Source: a virus. Taken from it: a stretch of DNA of 40,495 bases. The first letter of the stretch is position 1, and the number at the start of each line of letters is the position of its first letter. The position numbers were made by a program, and so were the translations under genes. Below, one piece after another: positions 30,949 through 36,813 of the stretch. Under the pieces are notes generated by a model, which saw nothing but the letters and a program-made list of their open reading frames with translations, was not told the origin of the DNA and made no database searches. Where the stretch lies: the IMG/VR virus record IMGVR_UViG_3300047510_000181, positions 1 to 40,495 of that record. One strand, written 5' to 3'.

Positions 30949-32712
30949 ATGCCTGCAAAACGCCGTACAGCCGCTCCTAGAGGGGACTCCGTGTTAGAGT
31001 CCCTTCAACAGGACTTTAAACTATTTCTACAAGCACTTTGGGCACAGCTAGATCTGCCTTCACCTACCCGTGCTCAATACGCTATTGCTGACTATCTGCA
31101 ACACGGTCCTAAGCGACTACAGATTCAGGCGTTTCGAGGTGTAGGTAAATCGTGGATTACAGGAGCGTTCGTTCTTTGGACGCTCTTTAACAACCCTGAA
31201 AAGAAGATCATGATTATCTCCGCAAGTAAAGAACGAGCGGATAACATGAGTATCTTCCTACAGAAGCTGATCATCGAGACACCGTGGCTAGTACATCTAA
31301 GACCGAAGTCGGATGATGCCCGTTGGTCTCGTATCAGTTTTGATGTTAACTGTAGTCCGCACCAAGCACCATCCGTTAAATCAGTCGGTATCACAGGTCA
31401 GCTTACTGGTTCACGTGCTGACCTGATGATTCTTGATGACATTGAGGTACCTGGTAACTCGATGACGGAAATGATGAGGGAGAAACTTCTTCAGTTGTGT
31501 ACTGAGGCTGAGTCTATCCTTACGCCTAAGGCTGATAGCCGAATCATGTATCTCGGCACACCCCAGACAACCTTTACCATCTACCGTAAACTTGCCGAAC
31601 GTAACTACCGCCCCTTTGTTTGGCCCGCTCGTGTACCTCGTAAACTATCTAATTACGAAGGACTTATCGCTCCTCAACTCCAAGAAGACATTGATCAAGG
31701 AGCTGAACCGTGGTCAGTAACCGACCCAGACCGATTCCAAGACGATGATCTTCTAGAACGTGAGGCAGCGATGGGTAGGAGCAACTTTATGCTCCAGTTC
31801 ATGCTTGATACGAGTCTTAGCGATGCAGAAAAGTTCCCACTTAAGTTCCAAGACCTTATCGTTACCTCCGTTAACCCGACTCAAGCGCCGGATGCTGTTG
31901 TGTGGTGCAGTGACCCTCGTAATGTGCTCAAGGATCTGCCTACGGTTGGCTTACCAGGTGATTACTTCTACTCCCCGATGCAACTCCAAGGAGAGTGGGG
32001 TCCGTATCAAGAAACCATCTGCAGTGTTGACCCTTCTGGACGAGGTACTGACGAAACAGCCGCCACGTACATAAGCCAACGTAATGGTTTTCTTTATGTT
32101 CATGAAATACGTTCTTACCGGGACGGTTACTCCGACAACACTCTTCTAGACATTCTTAGAGGTTGTAAAAAGTACAACGTTACCAACCTTGTCATTGAGA
32201 CAAACTTTGGTGATGGTATTGTCTCCGAACTCTTCCGTAAACACCTTCAACAGACCAAACAAAACATTGGTATTGAAGAAGTACGTGCTAACGTCCGTAA
32301 AGAAGAACGTATTATTGACGCTCTTGAACCCATCATGAACCAACACCGACTCATCATTGATAGAGGTGTTGTTGAATGGGACTACAATAGCAATAAAGAC
32401 GATCCACCGGAGAAACGACTCCTTTACATGCTTTTCTACCAGATGAGCCGTATGTGTCGGGAGAAGTTTGCTATTCGACACGACGACAGATTAGATTCCC
32501 TAGCCCAAGGCGTTAAATACTTTACAGACGCTATGGGTATCTCAGCCATGGAAACCGTTAAACAACGGAAAATGGATGAGTGGAACGACATGTTAGAAGC
32601 GTTTATAGACGACCCTCAAAGTGAAACAAACCACCTTGTTTTTGGCATGAATATGGACCAAAAACGACAAGCTAGAGGTAAGACCAAAAACGGTGTTCCC
32701 ACCTGGGTTTAA
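30949..32712 (+). CDS. Terminase large subunit, T7 gp19-like
   Basis: The 587-residue protein matches T7 gp19 (586). The ATPase has a Walker A RGVGKSW near residue 64-70, SASKERADNMSIFLQKLI just after it, and a Walker B LMILDDIEVPGNSM near 160. The nuclease half begins near SVDPSGRGTDETAATYI (first catalytic Asp), with NLVIETNFGDG and RHDDRLDSLAQGVKYF later. The motor packages DNA into the procapsid through the portal and cuts the concatemer. It lies at the right end of the late genes, as in T7, followed by a promoter-like site and a terminator. Confidence 0.96.
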   Translation: MPAKRRTAAPRGDSVLESLQQDFKLFLQALWAQLDLPSPTRAQYAIADYLQHGPKRLQIQAFRGVGKSWITGAFVLWTLFNNPEKKIMIISASKERADNMSIFLQKLIIETPWLVHLRPKSDDARWSRISFDVNCSPHQAPSVKSVGITGQLTGSRADLMILDDIEVPGNSMTEMMREKLLQLCTEAESILTPKADSRIMYLGTPQTTFTIYRKLAERNYRPFVWPARVPRKLSNYEGLIAPQLQEDIDQGAEPWSVTDPDRFQDDDLLEREAAMGRSNFMLQFMLDTSLSDAEKFPLKFQDLIVTSVNPTQAPDAVVWCSDPRNVLKDLPTVGLPGDYFYSPMQLQGEWGPYQETICSVDPSGRGTDETAATYISQRNGFLYVHEIRSYRDGYSDNTLLDILRGCKKYNVTNLVIETNFGDGIVSELFRKHLQQTKQNIGIEEVRANVRKEERIIDALEPIMNQHRLIIDRGVVEWDYNSNKDDPPEKRLLYMLFYQMSRMCREKFAIRHDDRLDSLAQGVKYFTDAMGISAMETVKQRKMDEWNDMLEAFIDDPQSETNHLVFGMNMDQKRQARGKTKNGVPTWV

Positions 32713-32719
32713 CGTTAAC

Positions 32720-32739
32720 CACGGATCTATACAGGAGAA
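32720..32739 (+). promoter_or_regulatory. Candidate phage RNA polymerase promoter (copy 1)
   Basis: CACGGATCTATACAGGAGAA lies just after the large terminase stop. The same string with one extra G occurs inside the RNA polymerase gene at 37610. The end, CTATACAGG(G)AGA, resembles the initiation part of T7-type promoters (CACTATAGGGAGA). T7 has a promoter (phiOR) at the same genome end. Evidence is two copies plus resemblance only. Confidence 0.4.
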
Positions 32740-32767
32740 GGGAAGGGTGGACCCAACTCCTGTAATT

Positions 32768-32795
32768 GGGGAAGACACAAAATCTTCCCCTTTTT
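32768..32795 (+). terminator. Strong rho-independent terminator after the large terminase
   Basis: GGGGAAGA at 32768-32775 pairs perfectly with TCTTCCCC at 32783-32790 around a 7-nt loop, followed by five T. This is a clean intrinsic terminator closing the late transcription unit. Confidence 0.88.
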
Positions 32796-32810
32796 CTCTC
32801 TACTGGATAG

Positions 32811-32878
32811 AGAACACTGATTCTACTTATTCTCCTCCCCCTTTTGAATCTTGGGAATATTAGAACACTAATCCTACT
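32811..32878. repeat. Two 17-bp direct repeats upstream of thyX
   Basis: AGAACACTGATTCTACT at 32811-32827 and AGAACACTAATCCTACT at 32862-32878 match at 15 of 17 positions, 51 bp apart. Both lie between the late terminator and the thyX start, so they could be operator or promoter elements. Confidence 0.7.
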
Positions 32879-32894
32879 GTATGCACCCACCCCT

Positions 32895-33536
32895 ATGCAC
32901 TCTTGTACTCTTGTTCACATCACCCCTAACGCTGAAGAATTAATTAGTTACATGGCACGTGTTAGCAATCCGGCTAACCAAAACAACACTCAGACAAGTG
33001 CTCGTTTGATTAAGTACCTTATTGAACACTCCCATTGGTCACCGTTTGAAATGGTGAACATGTGTGTAGAAATAAGTACTACACGTTCCATTGCTGCACA
33101 AATTCTTCGTCACCGTAGCTTTAGCTTTCAAGAGTTTAGTCAACGGTATGCAGATGCTTCTCAACTTGGTACACCCGTTCTTCCACAGTTAAGGCTGCAG
33201 GATAATAAGAATAGGCAGAACAGTATTGAAGTAGAAGAGGAAGACCTGTTCCTTAAACAAGAAGTAAAGCAACTGTTTAAACATTCGGAGTTGGTGTATA
33301 AAAAACTGCTTGAGGCTGGCATCGCTAAAGAGTGTGCAAGAGAAGTACTTCCCCTTTCTATGCCAACACGGTTGTACATGAATGGAACAATCAGGTCTTG
33401 GTTGCATTACTGTGACCTTCGTACGTCTAACGGTACACAACGGGAACACGCACAGATAGCCGGTCAAGTACAAGACCTACTTTATCAACACCTTCCTAAC
33501 GTATGTGAAGCAATGTGGTCTCGTGAACTCGAATGA
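32895..33536 (+). CDS. thyX: FAD-dependent thymidylate synthase
   Basis: The 213-residue protein carries the ThyX signature RHRSFSFQEFSQRY at residues 72-85, preceded by SHWSPFEMVNMCVEIST and followed by LPLSMPTRLYMNGTIRSWLHYCDLRT. ThyX makes dTMP from dUMP using FAD, NADPH and methylene-folate, complementing the RNR at the other side of the window. ATG 32895 is chosen because the conserved start (TLVHITPNAEELISYMARVS) begins there; the frame is open further upstream only across the repeats. It lies alone between a terminator and the terminal non-coding region, outside the main nucleotide-metabolism cluster. Confidence 0.95.
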   Translation: MHSCTLVHITPNAEELISYMARVSNPANQNNTQTSARLIKYLIEHSHWSPFEMVNMCVEISTTRSIAAQILRHRSFSFQEFSQRYADASQLGTPVLPQLRLQDNKNRQNSIEVEEEDLFLKQEVKQLFKHSELVYKKLLEAGIAKECAREVLPLSMPTRLYMNGTIRSWLHYCDLRTSNGTQREHAQIAGQVQDLLYQHLPNVCEAMWSRELE

Positions 33537-33897
33537 ATTCTCGTTCTCTCGACCTGTGGAACAAAAACTTAGATTAAATGAGTTTAAAACACTCTACAAA
33601 GCCTGGAGTAGAGGTATCCCCTGGTGGGATCACCTCCTTCTTGGTCTTTTGTATTGGTTAGAAGAAAAGATTATTGACCATCGAGTAACAACAGAGGTAA
33701 CAAAGGCGGTTGAAGAGGTTGTCTTACCTCCTATGCCGGATATGGTTACTCCGATCTACCGTGAAACACCGTCAGCGAGTGCTAACTCGCACTCAGACAC
33801 GTCTACAAGCCTCCCTGAGATGCGTTTAACCGCTCCTTGGTATGATGGGGGCGCTAAGGGGGCGGAACCTGCTACAGAGGCTTCTAGAGACCACTGA
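33523..33897 (+). CDS. Hypothetical protein, probable GTG start
   Basis: The frame is open from GTG codons at 33505, 33523 and 33556 to TGA near 33897, with no early ATG. It contains LRLNEFKTLYKAWSRGIPWWDHLLLGLLYWLEEKIID, an amphipathic to hydrophobic helix that may lie on a membrane, then a Ser/Thr/Pro-rich tail. Starts before 33536 overlap the end of thyX. No family is recognised, and the true start is uncertain. The helix-like pattern and lack of stops make it more likely than not to be coding. Confidence 0.45.
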   Translation: MNSNEFSFSRPVEQKLRLNEFKTLYKAWSRGIPWWDHLLLGLLYWLEEKIIDHRVTTEVTKAVEEVVLPPMPDMVTPIYRETPSASANSHSDTSTSLPEMRLTAPWYDGGAKGAEPATEASRDH

Positions 33898-33977
33898 TAA
33901 ATCCTGACAAAAATTTGTTTCACCTAATACGGATACGGCTGGCCGCACCTACCCCCGTGCCACCCCTGGCCGTAGCC

Positions 33978-34290
33978 GTGTCCAGCCACGCGCACCTGTC
34001 ACATACGCAGGTACGCAAGCAGGCACATCCCTGGTCCCGCCTGGTTTGTCCTCGCCTGAGCCTGTGTCCAGCCGTGTCCACACGTGTCCATGCAGGCGTT
34101 ACCTGGTGCTAACCTGGCGGAACCTGGCTGAACCGGGGCAAACGCCTTGACCTGGCTAGATTTCAAGTGATCTGTTGCGCCTTCCATTAGCAGTGCTGAT
34201 GACCAATGATAAGCACCGCTGATAACCACTGCGGTGCAACGGGTTCCGCCAGTCCAAAGCCAGCATTGTGCCACTTTGACCAAGTGTCCA
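33978..34290. repeat. Phased short repeats: GTGTCCA and ACCTGG
   Basis: GTGTCCA occurs at 33978, 34064, 34074, 34084 and 34284; the middle three are spaced exactly 10 bp. ACCTGG occurs at 34101, 34112 and 34122, with ACCGGG at 34132, again spaced 10-11 bp, and once more at 34150. Repeats on one face of the helix suggest cooperative protein binding, as in iterons, integrase arm sites or the short repeats next to the T7 terminal redundancy. Confidence 0.75.
34213..34237. other. Hairpin with 7-bp perfect stem
   Basis: GCACCGC at 34213-34219 pairs with GCGGTGC at 34231-34237 around an 11-nt loop. The loop region contains GCTGATAACCA, which nearly repeats GCTGATGACCA at 34195-34205. No T-run follows, so it is not a typical terminator. 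Confidence 0.6.
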
Positions 34291-34330
34291 CCGCCCAAAC
34301 CGACCCAGAGGCTGTATGATGGACCTTGGA

Positions 34331-34404
34331 TGAGTGGTTGATGATCTTGATCTCGACTCTCCCTGTTAAGGGGGAGGAGAGTCTCGATCTTCAATCACCA
34401 CTCA
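34331..34404. repeat. Large imperfect inverted repeat
   Basis: TGAGTGGT (34331-34338) pairs with ACCACTCA (34397-34404), TTGATGATC with GATCTTCAA (one mismatch), and GACTCTCC (34355-34362) with GGAGAGTC (34376-34383), capped by a short CCC/GGG pairing. Together they form a stem of about 25 pairs with small bulges. It could be a structured leader RNA, an origin element or an end-processing structure. Confidence 0.65.
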
Positions 34405-34610
34405 CCACCTCACCGAACCACTGGCACTTCGCCGCTGGCTCAGCACCTCGACAACTGCATAAGCACTCCGCTTCCTGAATCGACAGGGTGATGGCGACCA
34501 ACGGCATGGGTTCCTGCCGTGAGGAGTGGTAGACACGCTAAGGGCATCTCGCCCAGCGGAGCCACACGCTTTGTTTGCTCATGGCACCGGCTAGTATGCA
34601 TCGGCGTACA

Positions 34611-34636
34611 CCAGGGTTCGAGTCCCTGGCTAGTCA
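34611..34636 (+). other. tRNA T-arm-like hairpin, candidate attachment site core
   Basis: CCAGGG (34611-34616) and CCCTGG (34624-34629) enclose the 7-nt loop TTCGAGT, which fits the canonical T-loop TTCRANY. It is followed by GCTAGTCA, where a tRNA acceptor 3' strand would be. No matching 5' acceptor (GACTAGC) or D-arm is present, so this is not a complete tRNA. Phage integrases often use the 3' half of a host tRNA gene as the attachment site, so this could be attP. Confidence 0.4.
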
Positions 34637-34679
34637 TTGGGATCACAAGGTCCCACTTCATTCACTTGCTTTTCATTAC

Positions 34680-34910
34680 ATGTTCATCACTGTTTCTCCT
34701 CGTACCTCTGACGCTATCGCTAAGCTTCAGGTCAACCTGATCTCTGGCGTAGTGCTCGTTGAGTTCGAGAACCTGTACAGCTACGAGTACACCAATGTGT
34801 CTCGTCGTGCTATCGCTAACCTGTTGCTCAATCCCAACATGTCGTTGGGTTTCTGGGTTAACAAGAACTGCGTTAACGCTAAGCGTACTGCTTGCCTCAA
34901 CCTCGCTTGA
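34680..34910 (+). CDS. Early KTSC-like small protein, 76 aa
   Basis: The product is MFITVSPRTSDAIAKLQV..., with VLVEFENLYSYEYTNVSRRAIANLLLNPNMSLGFWVNKN. The pattern of a beta strand, then YxYxNVS, then a helix and SxGxxxxxxI resembles the small KTSC domain found in many phage early proteins; the function is unknown. ATG 34680 starts in the context TACATGTTC, which recurs at the other early hairpin elements. A hairpin AACCTC-gctt-GAGGTT (34899-34914) overlaps its stop codon. Confidence 0.62.
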   Translation: MFITVSPRTSDAIAKLQVNLISGVVLVEFENLYSYEYTNVSRRAIANLLLNPNMSLGFWVNKNCVNAKRTACLNLA

Positions 34911-34935
34911 GGTTAGCTCGCTAGCTCGCTTGTAG

Positions 34936-34984
34936 GCTACACTGAGGGGTGCGCCCCTCTCTGTAGCTGACATGCTACATGTTC
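34936..34984 (+). promoter_or_regulatory. Repeated early intergenic hairpin element, copy A
   Basis: GCTACACTGAGGGG (34936-34949) pairs with CCCCTCTCTGTAGC (34954-34967) around a TGCG loop, with a two-base internal mismatch (CT against CT). After a short spacer comes TGCTACATGTTC, which includes the next start codon. The same design recurs at 35316 with compensating base changes in the stem. Confidence 0.8.
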
Positions 34985-35311
34985 ACTCGCTTTACATACA
35001 ACATGACCATGCATGATGCACTCACTGCTCGCTTCACCGATGCAGATGAGATCAAGGACGTAGCCACCTATGGCTGCGAAGGTGGTGTCAATGGTTTCAT
35101 TTATTACTCCGAGACTTCTAAGTTCTTCGATGAGTATGAGGATGAGATCTATAATTACCTCAACGATTGCGATTATTCCATGAAGGATTTCGTAACCTCT
35201 GGCTCTACAATTAGCACCCTCAAGAATGATCTTGTGTGGTGTGTTGTTGAGTTGTGGTGTCAAGCACAAGACATAGCTAACGAGCTTGAGCGTGAGGCTC
35301 TCGCTGTCTGA
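34979..35311 (+). CDS. Early hypothetical protein, 110 aa, acidic
   Basis: The product begins FTRFTYNMTMHDALTARFTDADEIKDVATYGCEGG and continues GFIYYSETSKFFDEYEDEIYNYLNDCDYSMKDFV, then a helical end LKNDLVWCVVELWCQAQDIANELE. I recall similar acidic proteins of unknown function among cyanophage early genes. T7 uses small acidic early proteins to block host defences and RNA polymerase, so host takeover is a reasonable guess, with no direct evidence. The start codon is part of hairpin element A. Confidence 0.68.
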   Translation: MFTRFTYNMTMHDALTARFTDADEIKDVATYGCEGGVNGFIYYSETSKFFDEYEDEIYNYLNDCDYSMKDFVTSGSTISTLKNDLVWCVVELWCQAQDIANELEREALAV

Positions 35312-35315
35312 TGTT

Positions 35316-35365
35316 TACACTGAGGGACTTCGGTCCTTCTCTGTAGCCTTCAGTGCTACATGTTC
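35316..35365 (+). promoter_or_regulatory. Repeated early intergenic hairpin element, copy B
   Basis: TACACTGAGGGAC (35316-35328) pairs with GTCCTTCTCTGTA (35333-35345) around a TTCG loop closed by C-G, keeping the same CT/CT internal mismatch and one G-T pair. TGCTACATGTTC follows, as in copy A. Where copy A has GGGG/CCCC, copy B has GGAC/GTCC, so pairing is preserved though bases differ. Confidence 0.8.
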
Positions 35366-35383
35366 TTTCACATGGAGTTACTT

Positions 35384-35527
35384 ATGTCCAACATTGATTA
35401 CCTTCGTCAACAACTTGAGTATGCTGAAGAGCAACTTATGATTGCTGATGATATGTACAGCAAGCTCACCTGGGGTAACAGGTGTGATGCACTCGAAGCT
35501 GCCCTCGCTGATGCGGAGGTTGCATGA
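35384..35527 (+). CDS. Early small protein, 47 aa, helical
   Basis: ATG 35384 has a good Shine-Dalgarno GGAG seven bases upstream. The product begins MSNIDYLRQQLEYAEEQLMIADD and ends EAALADAEVA; it is mostly helical, perhaps coiled coil. The frame is also open from upstream ATGs at 35360 and 35372, but the RBS favours 35384. The stop overlaps the next start (ATGA). Unknown function. Confidence 0.65.
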   Translation: MSNIDYLRQQLEYAEEQLMIADDMYSKLTWGNRCDALEAALADAEVA

Positions 35528-35700
35528 TGCAATACCAAATCCTATACACAAAGGGGCGTGACATTTGCGCCTGTGAATACATCACTGCTCGCTCAGTCAT
35601 GGAAGCATGGAGCAAAGGTGATGCTCGTGCACAAGGACGTGAGCGTGTCCTTGATGTTGTACCTATGCACACCAACCTGCACACTTACAAGGAGTTCTGA
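35524..35700 (+). CDS. Early small protein, 58 aa
   Basis: The product starts MMQYQILYTKGRDICACEYITARSV, then EAWSKGDARAQGRERVLDVVP. It begins as a beta strand plus helix typical of tiny phage early proteins. Start 35524 overlaps the previous stop (ATGATG; the second ATG at 35527 is also possible). It is coupled to the next gene by TGATG. No family is recognised. Confidence 0.6.
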   Translation: MMQYQILYTKGRDICACEYITARSVMEAWSKGDARAQGRERVLDVVPMHTNLHTYKEF

Positions 35701-35861
35701 TGACCTACTACATTAACCGTCAAGAGGGTCGCTATGATGAGACCTGTGATGAGTACACTACACGCACTGAAGCATACGCTATGCTGCGTGAGTATCAAGT
35801 AGCCGATCATGGTCGTGCTTACTACTACCTGTCCACTACATGTAAGGAGAATTGGAAATGA
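35700..35861 (+). CDS. Early small protein, 53 aa, Tyr-rich
   Basis: The product is MTYYINRQEGRYDETCDEYTT..., ending GRAYYYLSTTCKENWK, with nine Tyr. The pattern (YYINRxEGxxxETxDEYxTxxEAxxMLxEY) is of a type I recall from small phage proteins of unknown function. Overlapping TGATG before it and ATGA after it indicate coupled translation. A GGAG Shine-Dalgarno for the next gene lies in its end. Confidence 0.62.
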   Translation: MTYYINRQEGRYDETCDEYTTRTEAYAMLREYQVADHGRAYYYLSTTCKENWK

Positions 35862-35998
35862 TTACCCAAGAGAATAGAGACTTCGTTAACTTTCTTTTTG
35901 ATAAGCTTGTGTCTCACGTAGACACTGACATGCTTGATCTGCACGATGATGATTCATGCTGCGATCATCTTAAGTTTAAACAACTGGAGTTAATCTGA
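35858..35998 (+). CDS. Early small acidic protein, 46 aa
   Basis: The product begins MITQENRDFVNFLFDKLVSHVD and ends LDLHDDDSCCDHLKFKQLELI. It is acidic and helical, with a Cys-Cys-x-His cluster. AAGGAG lies ten bases before the start, and the stop overlaps the next start (TGATG). No family is recognised. Confidence 0.6.
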   Translation: MITQENRDFVNFLFDKLVSHVDTDMLDLHDDDSCCDHLKFKQLELI

Positions 35999-36234
35999 TG
36001 ACTGAAACACTTACTCGATCCCGCGAATGGTTGCTACTTAATGCAGTCGAAGCATGGCTGCATCACTATGAGAATGCAGGTACACCTACTGTCGCACAGT
36101 ATAAAGAACTACAGCAAGAGTTCCATGATGCGTACATGCAAACATTGCACAAGGACGTAGAGGAACCTACACCTCCACTATCTACATCCACACGTAAACG
36201 TACAAAGAATGTTTCACAATCATCCGATGCGTGA
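35998..36234 (+). CDS. Early small protein, 78 aa
   Basis: The product has a helical N-terminal part (SREWLLLNAVEAWLHHYENAGTPTVAQYKELQQEFHDAYMQTLH) and a disordered basic C-terminus (STSTRKRTKNVSQSSDA). An upstream CTGGAG supplies an RBS, and the start overlaps the previous stop (TGATG). The function is unknown. The next gene starts within its last codons. Confidence 0.65.
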   Translation: MTETLTRSREWLLLNAVEAWLHHYENAGTPTVAQYKELQQEFHDAYMQTLHKDVEEPTPPLSTSTRKRTKNVSQSSDA

Positions 36235-36370
36235 ATACGAAGTCACCCTACGTTCAGGTGTTTGGTATCTCCTAGCACCCGACTCTGAGAGTGCAGCATG
36301 GTCTGCACTTGAGTTGTCCCGTGAACGCAACGATCAACTTCTTAATGTGAGACAAACTGATGAGTGGTAA
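36227..36370 (+). CDS. Early small protein, 47 aa
   Basis: ATG 36227 to TAA 36368-36370 encodes MREYEVTLRSGVWYLLAPDSE..., ending NVRQTDEW. The order beta strand, turn, AAWSALELSRE helix, final strand is typical of very small alpha/beta phage early proteins. It overlaps both neighbours (eight and eleven bases). Unknown function. Confidence 0.6.
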   Translation: MREYEVTLRSGVWYLLAPDSESAAWSALELSRERNDQLLNVRQTDEW

Positions 36371-36674
36371 GCGTTACTATCCTAACAATTGGGAACATTT
36401 CAAGGACGCACCTGATGAGATGTTTGAGCCTCACCTTTTTGATGAGGTAATGGAATGGAAGGTAGCAGGTTGGGAGCTACCATCGTCTGTCTGTTGTATC
36501 ATTCGTGTACGTGACACCAAGACCTACAAGGTTAAGGAGCACGTCTACATGCGTGAATCAGCAGCACAGAACAAGGTCAGGCAGCTTATGCATACGCCTG
36601 ACATTGAGTTCACTGTTTGCAATCACGAAGCAATTCACCACCTTACTTGCGAGGCTATTGACAATGACGACTAA
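36360..36674 (+). CDS. Early hypothetical protein, 104 aa
   Basis: The product starts MSGKRYYPNNWEHFKDAPDEMFEPHLFDEVMEWKVAGWELPSSVCCIIRVRD and continues with KVKEHVYMRESAAQNKVRQLM and FTVCNHEAIHHL. I recall the YYPNNWxxxKDAPDexF pattern from other cyanophage early proteins; its role is unknown. It overlaps the previous gene by 11 nt and the next by 11 nt. It is soluble, with no membrane segment. Confidence 0.7.
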   Translation: MSGKRYYPNNWEHFKDAPDEMFEPHLFDEVMEWKVAGWELPSSVCCIIRVRDTKTYKVKEHVYMRESAAQNKVRQLMHTPDIEFTVCNHEAIHHLTCEAIDNDD

Positions 36675-36813
36675 AGTTTACTATCGCCGTCTGCACGAAC
36701 TGTGTGCACAACTGCAGAATCATCCACATCGAGATGAGATTCTTGAGCTTGCTATGCAACAACTTGCAGATGACAACGATGTAATTGAGGATGCCTATGG
36801 CTACACCAGCTGA
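36664..36813 (+). CDS. Early small protein before RNA polymerase, 49 aa
   Basis: ATG 36664 to TGA 36811-36813 encodes MTTKVYYRRLHELCAQLQ..., ending DNDVIEDAYGYTS, mostly helical. It overlaps the RNA polymerase start by 17 nt, and the GAGG before ATG 36797 is inside it. It is probably needed for coupled polymerase translation. No family is recognised. Confidence 0.6.
   Translation: MTTKVYYRRLHELCAQLQNHPHRDEILELAMQQLADDNDVIEDAYGYTS

Larger units (their letters stand above)
33898..34679. other. Gene-free region, likely genome terminus and early control region
   Basis: No convincing gene is seen over about 780 bp between the right-end genes and the first early gene. It holds C-rich 10-bp phased repeats (33978-34137), a 7-bp-stem hairpin (34213-34237), a large imperfect inverted repeat (34331-34404), a 6-bp hairpin ACGGCA/TGCCGT (34501-34520), a tRNA T-arm-like hairpin (34611-34629) and a small hairpin TGGGA/TCCCA near 34638-34655. 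By T7 logic the terminal repeats of the linear DNA and the early host-type promoters belong here. I see no clear sigma70-type promoter; TATGAT at 34315 lacks a well-spaced -35. Confidence 0.6.

Noticed and set aside
33915-34394. Open frames on both strands in the terminal non-coding region (65 and 131 codons)
   Set aside because: They run through the 10-bp phased repeats and hairpins, are Pro/His/Ala/Cys-rich or otherwise unprotein-like, and have no RBS.
34520-34636. A complete tRNA (Leu-like D-arm GTGGTAGACACGCTA plus T-arm)
   Set aside because: The T-arm is canonical, but I could not fold an acceptor stem, anticodon arm or D-stem consistent with any tRNA; only the T-arm-like part is reported.
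34440-34661. Reverse-strand open frame (73 codons) across the T-arm-like hairpin
   Set aside because: No domain, on the wrong strand for this genome, and covers several hairpins of the non-coding region.
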